Shown in pieces: positions 32,056 through 38,489 of a stretch of 38,489 nucleotides of DNA. The translations under genes were made by a program, and so were the position numbers. Numbering within the stretch: position 1 is the first letter of the stretch; every line of letters begins with the position of its first letter. The stretch is taken from contig JAEYRW010000081.1 in the NCBI GenBank assembly GCA_023435435.1, forward strand, positions 1 to 38,489, in the 5' to 3' direction. The notes beneath the pieces are model-generated. The model saw nothing but the letters and a program-made list of their open reading frames with translations, was not told the origin of the DNA and did not search any database. Source of the DNA: Bacillota bacterium (GTDB taxonomy: Bacteria > Bacillota > Clostridia > Christensenellales > Aristaeellaceae).

Positions 32056-33717
32056 TTAATTCGCAGCCGTGGTGTACTGGTACAGCCAGCCGCCAACCGA
32101 GGTCATGGGCACGTTGTAGTCGGGCCGGATCAGGTAGCAGGTGGCCTTCTGCCAGAGGGGCGTCTTGGCGCCTTCGGTCAGAAGAATCTTCTCCATGTCC
32201 AGCATGTCCTTGGCGCGGGCGTACTCGTCGGTGGCGTCCTCGCCCAGGTACTTGGCGTTCAGGGCATCGTAAGCGTTGTCCACGGAGACCCACTTGCCGT
32301 AGTTGAAAGCGGAGTCGGCGGTGTCAAGCATTACGAAGTTGGAAGCGTCCTGATAGTCGGCGCCCCAGCCGCCCATGACGACCTGATAGTCGCCGGCCTT
32401 GGAGCGGGCGATGCGGTCGTTGGACTCGAGGGGCTGGAGATTGAGCGTCAGGCCCGGCAGCGCGGACTCGAGCTCCTGCTTGAGGTAGGCGGCCACGTAG
32501 TTGTAGGTATCGGTGTTGGTGAAGATCAGCTCGATCTCGACCTTGTCGACACCCGCGGCGGCCTTGTACGCCTCAAAGTATTCGGCGGCCTTGGCGTCGT
32601 CCTCGAACAGATAGTGGCCCTGCCCGTCGTCGCCGTAGCCGAGTTCCGCCGCATAATCGCGGATGGTGCCGCCGCCGGAGAGGGGCTGGAACTGAGTCGG
32701 GAAGTAGAAGTTCGCCGGGATGGAGCCATCCTTCAGGATGCTGTCGCAGATGGCCTGCTTGTTGATCGCGTAGGAGAACGCGAGGCGCAGGTTCATATCG
32801 GCAAACGGCGAGCCGTCGCCGCAGTAATACTGCAGCCAGTAGATGGTGGACTGAAGGAGGGAATGGAAGCCCGGGTTGTCCTTGTACTGGGAAACGAACT
32901 CACTGGTGAGCTCCATGACGTCCAAGGTTCCCTGCTCGTAGCCCATGACGCCCGAGGAAACCTCGGTGATGATCTGCCAGGTGATCTTGTTGACCGTCAG
33001 GTCGGAGAGCGCGTAATAAAGGGGGTTGCGCTCCACGGACTCGGTGGTGCCGCCCGCGGTCCACTCGGTGAGCTGGTAGGGGCCGGAGCACAGCGTGGTC
33101 TCCACGGACAGGCCGAACTGATCGCCCGCCGCCTCGACAAACGCCTGGTTGAGGGGGAAGAAGGTCGGGAAGGTCATGAGCGACGGGAAGAAGTTGACGG
33201 GGGTGTCGAGGGTCACGACGAGGGTGGATTCATCGGTGGCCTTCACGCCCAGCTCGTCCACGCCCATTTCGCCCGCGCACACGGCCGCGGCGTTCTTGAT
33301 GCCCGCGAACTCGGTCATGCTGGCGTACTCGGCGGCGGTCGCCGGATCGGCGAGGCGCTTCCAGGCGTACTCGAAGTCATTGGCCGTGATCTTGGTGCCG
33401 TTGGAATAGTAAGCGTCGTCGCGGATGTGGTAGGTGCGGGTCAGGCCGTCCTCGGAGATGTCCTCGGAATCGGCAAGGCCAAGCACAAGCTTCGAGCCGT
33501 CCGTCGCCCACTTGTAGAGGCCCTCGCCCGTGTAAGCGAACACGGCGAAGGAAGCGGAGGCGGTGTTGGTCGTGTAGTCCATGTTGTTGATCGTCGCGCC
33601 CTTGTAGATGGTCAACGAGTCGATCGCCGCCGCGGGCAGCGCCTCGGCAACGGAGACCCCGCCGAAGGCGGTCGCGATCAGGAGAACCGTAAGGATGGCG
33701 GCCAGAGTCTTTCTCAT
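32056..33717 (-). CDS. oppA: Oligopeptide ABC transporter binding protein
   Basis: The secreted peptide receptor of the Opp importer, 553 residues (family about 540-600). The signal peptide is MRKTLAAILTVLLIATAFG followed by a likely cleavage after SVA; there is no Cys, so unlike most Gram-positive OppA it is not a lipoprotein by sequence. The mature protein has the class C binding-protein blocks: GLADSEDISEDGLTRTYHI, ITANDFEYAWKRLADP, LDTPVNFFPSLMTFPTFFPL, YQLTEWTAGG, LRLAFSYAINKQAI and QVVMGGWGADYQDASNFV. It is the last gene of the opp unit, 94 bases after oppF, where an imperfect GC-rich hairpin may stabilise its message. Confidence 0.93.
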   Translation of the reverse strand: MRKTLAAILTVLLIATAFGGVSVAEALPAAAIDSLTIYKGATINNMDYTTNTASASFAVFAYTGEGLYKWATDGSKLVLGLADSEDISEDGLTRTYHIRDDAYYSNGTKITANDFEYAWKRLADPATAAEYASMTEFAGIKNAAAVCAGEMGVDELGVKATDESTLVVTLDTPVNFFPSLMTFPTFFPLNQAFVEAAGDQFGLSVETTLCSGPYQLTEWTAGGTTESVERNPLYYALSDLTVNKITWQIITEVSSGVMGYEQGTLDVMELTSEFVSQYKDNPGFHSLLQSTIYWLQYYCGDGSPFADMNLRLAFSYAINKQAICDSILKDGSIPANFYFPTQFQPLSGGGTIRDYAAELGYGDDGQGHYLFEDDAKAAEYFEAYKAAAGVDKVEIELIFTNTDTYNYVAAYLKQELESALPGLTLNLQPLESNDRIARSKAGDYQVVMGGWGADYQDASNFVMLDTADSAFNYGKWVSVDNAYDALNAKYLGEDATDEYARAKDMLDMEKILLTEGAKTPLWQKATCYLIRPDYNVPMTSVGGWLYQYTTAAN

Positions 33718-33760
33718 GAATTCACAGTCCTTTCCATGGTTTTCCTTTGCTATAATCAAC

Positions 33761-33790
33761 TTCCGCTCCGCCCCGGGGGGACGCGCGGAA
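33761..33790 (-). other. GC-rich intercistronic hairpin between oppF and oppA
   Basis: TTCCGC (33761-33766) pairs with GCGGAA (33785-33790), with a GC-rich, partly self-pairing interior. No T run follows, so it is more likely an RNA processing or stability element than a terminator. Confidence 0.4.
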
Positions 33791-33811
33791 CCGATTACCA
33801 AACCTCGCGCG

Positions 33812-34743
33812 TTACGCGCCCGTCCACTTTGCGAACTCCTCGTCCGTGGCGAGCACGGTGTGCGTCCCTGTGACGTGCTGTTCGGAACCGAGATTGTAGT
33901 CGATGCCGCTGGTTGCGTAGTTGTAGGTCAGCGACTTGCGCGTCTTCTCCACCTCGGGGTCCGAGATGGGAATCGCGGAAAGCAGCGATTTCGTGTAGGG
34001 ATGGATGGGATTTTCGAAGATTTCCTTCTTGGTGCCCGATTCCACCATGTGCCCCAGGTGCAGAACGCCGATGTGGTCCGAGATGTACTTCACCATCGAC
34101 AAATCGTGGGCGATGAACAGGTACGTCGTCCCCAGCTCCTTTTGCAGCTCCCGCATCAGGTTGATGACCTGCGCCTGAATCGACACGTCGAGGGCGGAGA
34201 TGGGCTCGTCGGCGATGATGAGGTCGGGGTTCATGATGATGGCGCGGGCGATGCCGATCCTCTGGCGCTGCCCGCCGGAGAACATGTGCGGGTAGCGGTC
34301 CGCGTGCTCCCGGGAAAGCTCCACGCGCTCAAGAATTTCGAGCACCCTTTCCTCCCGCTCCCCCCGGGAGGCGCACATGTGGTTGATGTCGAGCCCCTGG
34401 GCGATGATGTCCAGCACCTTGGCGCGGGGATTGAGGCTGGCCATGGGGTCCTGGAAGATCATCTGCATCTTGCGGCAGAGGAAGGAGCGCGTCTTTTTGT
34501 CGAGCTTCCCCACGATCTCCCTGCCTTCGAACTTGATGGAACCCGCCGTGGGGTTGTAAAGCCGGATGATGGAGCGGCCAATGGTGGTCTTTCCGCTGCC
34601 GGATTCGCCCACCAGACCGTAGGTCGTGCCCCGCTCGATGTCGAAGCTCACGCCGTCGACCGCCTTGACGACGCCGCCGTGGCCCTGATGAAAGTACTGC
34701 TTGAGCCCCCTGACCTGAATCAGCGGCTCCTTTTTCGCGCCGT

Positions 34744-34747
<4 letters not shown>
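33812..34747 (-). CDS. oppF: Oligopeptide ABC transporter ATPase
   Basis: The second ATP-binding subunit of the peptide importer, 311 residues. It has QYFHQGHGGVVKAVDGVSFDI (at the N-terminus), Walker A GESGSGKTTIGR, QMIFQDPMASLNPR with the Q loop, signature FSGGQRQRIGIARA, Walker B LIIADEPISALD, and the family tail ENPIHPYTKSLLSAIPI. I chose a GTG at 34747, which overlaps the oppD stop (GTGA) and has a G-rich ribosome binding site; earlier in-frame starts lie inside oppD. An unusual tail of about 45 residues (from KTRKSLTYNYATSGIDYN) follows the ATPase. Confidence 0.94.
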
Positions 34748-35814
<1,067 letters not shown>

Positions 35815-35826
35815 CTTCTCGCCTCC

Positions 35827-36885
35827 TTACACCGTCTTTTGCTTCGGGTCGAAGGCGTCGCGCAGGCCGTCGGCCACCAGGTTCAGCGAAATCATCAGAA
35901 GGCTGAAGAAAACCGCGGGAATCGCCACCTGATACGGGTGGATCATCATGGTCTTGTAGCCGTCGTTGATGAGGCTGCCCAGAGACGCCATAGGGGCCGG
36001 AACGCCCAGACCCAGGAAGGAAAGGAAGCTTTCCAGGAAGATGCCGCCCGGAACCGACATCATGACCAGAACGATGATCGAACCGAACACATTGGGAAAG
36101 ATCTGCGTCGCCATGATGTAGGGCACCCTCGCGCCCAAAATTCGCGAGGCGAGCACATATTCCATCTGCTTGGCCCTGAGCGTATGCGCGCGGACGTTGC
36201 GCGCCATGCCCGTCCAGCCCGAAATCATGAGCGCGAGGATGATTGTGTAAAGGCCCGGCCGCAGAATCAGCATCAGAAGCGTCACCACCACCAGCGTGGG
36301 AATGCCCGCGATGACCTCGATGATGCGCATCATGAAAAAGTCGATCTTGCCGCCGTAATAGCCCGCCACCATGCCGAAGATGACGCCGATCACAAGGTCC
36401 AGAAGCGCCGAACACACGCCAACGATGAGCGAAATCTTGGTGCCCTCGCAGAAGCGGGTGAACAGGTCGCGCCCGATGGCATCCGTGCCGAACCAGTGGT
36501 ACTCGTTCTCCATGGCGCCGGTGTACTTCATGACGCCTGCCTCGGTGCCGTCGAAAATGCCCAGCTTCTCGACCACCGGGATGCGCGGCGGGAGATTCAT
36601 GCGCGTAAAGTCAATGTAATCGTAGGAGTAGCCGCTGACATACGGCCCCACCAGCGAAAGAAGCGTCAGGAGGAGCACAAAGATGGCGCCGAACATCGCG
36701 CCCTTGTTGCGGGAGAAGCGCGAGAGCTTGTCCCGCCAGCCGCTCTGGCCGGAAAACGTCTTGTCGATGAAAATATCCGGATTGTACGCGAACGCGAATT
36801 TCTGCATAAGCTCCGTGCCGCCGAGTCCGTCCAGCACGGATTTGACCGGCCGCGCGTTGATGATCTTTTTTTCTTTGCGTTTCAT
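35827..36885 (-). CDS. oppC: Oligopeptide ABC transporter permease
   Basis: The second membrane subunit, 352 residues. The N-terminus has a cytoplasmic segment of about 65 residues before the first helix, then NEYHWFGTDAIGRDLFTRFCEGT (first 20: the DppC/OppC entry motif YHWFGTDAIGRDLF), a helix bundle, and the EAA loop in YVLASRILGARVPYIMATQI. Its ATG overlaps the oppB stop by four bases. The stop lies 12 bases before the oppD start, whose ribosome binding site directly follows it. Confidence 0.94.
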   Translation of the reverse strand: MKRKEKKIINARPVKSVLDGLGGTELMQKFAFAYNPDIFIDKTFSGQSGWRDKLSRFSRNKGAMFGAIFVLLLTLLSLVGPYVSGYSYDYIDFTRMNLPPRIPVVEKLGIFDGTEAGVMKYTGAMENEYHWFGTDAIGRDLFTRFCEGTKISLIVGVCSALLDLVIGVIFGMVAGYYGGKIDFFMMRIIEVIAGIPTLVVVTLLMLILRPGLYTIILALMISGWTGMARNVRAHTLRAKQMEYVLASRILGARVPYIMATQIFPNVFGSIIVLVMMSVPGGIFLESFLSFLGLGVPAPMASLGSLINDGYKTMMIHPYQVAIPAVFFSLLMISLNLVADGLRDAFDPKQKTV

Positions 36886-37820
36886 TCCTGCGACCCTCCC
36901 GCAATGCGTACCCGCGGATCGATGACCACGTACAGCACGTCGACCAGAAGGAGCACGGAAATAAACAGCGCGCTGAAAATGAACGCCAGCGCCAGAACCA
37001 CGTTGTAGTCGTTGTCCTGAATCGCCTGCACGAAGAGCTTTCCGATGCCGGGCACGGAGAAGATGGATTCCACGACGGTGGAGCCCGTGATCATGCCGAT
37101 GAACTGCGGGCCGATCATGGTGACGATGGGGATCATGACGTTGCGCAGCTCATGCCGAAAAATGACGCGCGCCCGGTTCATGCCCTTTGCTTCCGCAAGC
37201 AGCACGTATTCCGAATTCATGGCCTCGATCATTTCGCTTCTGGTATAGCGCGCCACCGAGGACATGGGCCCGATGGCCATGGCGAACGCGGGCAGGAGCA
37301 TGGACTGAAACGGATTCTGGTTCGAGTACCAGAGCGGCACCCATTTAAGCTTGTAGGCGACAAAATAGAGAAGCAGCATGCCCATGACATAGGAAGGCAC
37401 GCTCCCGCCGATCATGGAAAAGACCGAGGCGGCGGTATCAAGGGCCGAATTGTGCTTGAGCGCGGCGAAGATACCCAAAAGAAGCCCAGCCGTGACGCCG
37501 ATTACGAAGCCCATGGCGCCGATGCGGATGGACGTCGGGAAGCGCGCGGTGATCATGGAAGAAATGGGCAGGTTCTTCTGGATCGTGTAAGAGATGCCAA
37601 AATCGCCCGTCACCATGTTCTTTATGTAGATGATGATCTGCTGCCACATCGGCTTGTCCAGTCCGTACTTCTGGTAGAGGATCGCAACCTGATCGCTCGT
37701 CAGCTTTTCATCGTTGAACGGGGTGCCGGGCATCAGGCGCTCCAAAAGGAACAAAAGCACGATGATGAGCAAAATCGTTACCACGGAAATGGCGATTCTT
37801 CTCAGCACGTATCGGGTCAT
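36882..37820 (-). CDS. oppB: Oligopeptide ABC transporter permease
   Basis: The first membrane subunit, 312 residues. It begins with the family MTRYVLRRIAISVVTILLII and a second motif LMPGTPFNDEKLTSDQV. YGLDKPMWQQ and DFGISYTIQKNLPIS follow, then five helices with the EAA loop YVLLAEAKGMNRARVIFRHE (A..KG.....I) and the end VDVLYVVIDPRVRI. I chose the ATG at 37820 because the family begins here, although the ribosome binding site is weak. It is the first gene of the opp operon and is preceded by a good promoter about 80 bases upstream. Confidence 0.95.
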   Translation of the reverse strand: MTRYVLRRIAISVVTILLIIVLLFLLERLMPGTPFNDEKLTSDQVAILYQKYGLDKPMWQQIIIYIKNMVTGDFGISYTIQKNLPISSMITARFPTSIRIGAMGFVIGVTAGLLLGIFAALKHNSALDTAASVFSMIGGSVPSYVMGMLLLYFVAYKLKWVPLWYSNQNPFQSMLLPAFAMAIGPMSSVARYTRSEMIEAMNSEYVLLAEAKGMNRARVIFRHELRNVMIPIVTMIGPQFIGMITGSTVVESIFSVPGIGKLFVQAIQDNDYNVVLALAFIFSALFISVLLLVDVLYVVIDPRVRIAGGSQE

Positions 37821-37904
37821 CGGCGTCAACTCGTTTCTTGCGTTGTTGCGCGCGCATCCGCGCATGGGCACACATGTTGTAAGGCTTGTTTGTTTTTTTG
37901 TATA

Positions 37905-37933
37905 AGTATAACAGCGGATGATTGAATTTGCAA
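37905..37933 (-). promoter_or_regulatory. Promoter of the opp operon
   Basis: On the minus strand TTGCAA (37933-37928) and TATACT (37910-37905) are 17 bases apart in an AT-rich patch. The predicted leader to oppB is about 78 bases. Confidence 0.7.
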
Positions 37934-38057
37934 CCACAAACGACAGCAATTGCATTTTTTGCGTAGAATTGGCGCAGGGAAGCGTGATCCCGGTCGCAAG
38001 CGACAGGACGCGTCCATGAATATACATATCATGCGTTCTAATATTCGCGCGGGCGGC

Positions 38058-38489
38058 TTACGTCGGCCCTTCGCCGAAAAGGAGGGCATCGCATCCGTCG
38101 CAATGGGCGTGGCCGGGGGCGCTTTGCGCGCCGCAAAGGGGACAAAAAATCAGCGTATCGCCCGCGCGGTTCCATTTTTCAAACGTCCCGAGGGCGGGAC
38201 AAAAGCGCACGCGGTCCCCCACCGCGAAATAACGGTAGCGCTCAGCGTCGTCGGGAAAGCGGATCGCCCTCTTTCTTCCGGCGTCCGTCCGGCAAACGAC
38301 GGCGTATTCGGCGATGTATTTTTCGCGCACGTCCGTTCGCGCGCGCGCCGCGTACACGGCGGAATAATGCCCGTCCGTCAGGGCGCGCCGCGGCAGCCGC
38401 GCCTCCCGCAGCGCCACCACCGCGCCTTCCCACGGGCGCCCGAGGCGCGAAACGACGGGCGGCAAGGCCCAAAGCTGCAGGCCCAGCGC
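38058..38489 (-). CDS. Hypothetical protein with C-terminal zinc ribbon (5' end beyond window)
   Basis: The frame is open to the window edge, so the start may lie outside; a TTG at 38465 is also possible. The visible 143 residues include a basic region and AVGDRVRFCPALGTFEKW, which suggests a small beta-barrel-like domain, then a zinc-ribbon pattern CPLCGAQSAPGHAHCDGCDALL with four cysteines in CxxC pairs, ending at GEGPT. I do not recognise the family. Proteins of this kind are usually small cytoplasmic proteins of unknown role. It is transcribed in the same direction as the opp operon but ends before its promoter. Confidence 0.6.
   Translation of the reverse strand, partial: ALGLQLWALPPVVSRLGRPWEGAVVALREARLPRRALTDGHYSAVYAARARTDVREKYIAEYAVVCRTDAGRKRAIRFPDDAERYRYFAVGDRVRFCPALGTFEKWNRAGDTLIFCPLCGAQSAPGHAHCDGCDALLFGEGPT

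Noticed and set aside
32005..33873. A 622-codon open frame on the plus strand across oppA
   Set aside because: It is antisense to oppA and made of Gly/Val/Arg-rich sequence typical of GC-rich shadow frames.

Overview
The window is GC-rich, densely coded DNA with AGGAGG-type ribosome binding sites, sigma70-like promoters, many stop/start overlaps between genes, and a content (ATP-type phosphofructokinase, YfhO-family protein, OppBCDFA, DUF1893, a tandem MutS-like pair, tyrosine and large serine recombinases) that fits a Bacillota/Clostridia-like bacterium. A high-GC clostridial, Christensenellales-like gut lineage is my guess. Nothing here proves the lineage or its oxygen requirement.

Left end (1-1.4 kb) is mobile-DNA debris: the 3' end of an IS5-type transposase and two truncated large serine recombinase genes joined head to head. 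Next come a housekeeping block on the minus strand (pfkA and a TrmA/RumA-type RNA methyltransferase, translationally coupled) and two plus-strand tRNA genes, Thr(CGT) and Pro(CGG). From the tRNA-Pro 3' end to about 6.35 kb the DNA looks foreign: a decayed tyrosine integrase running into the tRNA, a lone AT-richer Vat/CatB-like acetyltransferase, and a frameshifted IS256-type transposase remnant.

The most striking region is 6.8-12.6 kb. An IclR-type regulator with its own promoter heads an apparent operon encoding a catechol meta-cleavage pathway in its hydrolytic form: 2-hydroxymuconic semialdehyde hydrolase, 2-oxopent-4-enoate hydratase, acylating acetaldehyde dehydrogenase, 4-hydroxy-2-oxovalerate aldolase, XylT-like [2Fe-2S] ferredoxin and XylE-type catechol 2,3-dioxygenase, closed by a clear terminator. 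The key catalytic residues checked are intact. The set would turn catechol plus O2 into formate, pyruvate and acetyl-CoA. The 4-oxalocrotonate branch and any ring hydroxylase are absent from the window. Its position just past a decayed integrase at a tRNA suggests a genomic island.

The middle (12.9-20.7 kb) holds a YfhO-family membrane protein, a small UspA-like protein, an MFS transporter and two overlapping genes for MutS-like ATPases that lack mismatch-recognition domains and carry Asn-Glu at Walker B. Then come an enolase-superfamily sugar-acid dehydratase (RspA/ManD type) with an SDR oxidoreductase under a promoter whose -35 box lies in an inverted repeat. After a geneless 0.6 kb there is a five-gene minus-strand operon joining a FecBCD-type metal/cofactor importer to a DUF1893 protein and a uridine-kinase-like P-loop protein, preceded by a leader with three stacked hairpins.

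The right third holds a GH2 beta-mannosidase-like enzyme, an M29 aminopeptidase, a complete oligopeptide importer in the order oppB-C-D-F-A under a good promoter, and a partial zinc-ribbon protein at the edge. The peptide importer followed by the aminopeptidase makes a coherent peptide-use unit.
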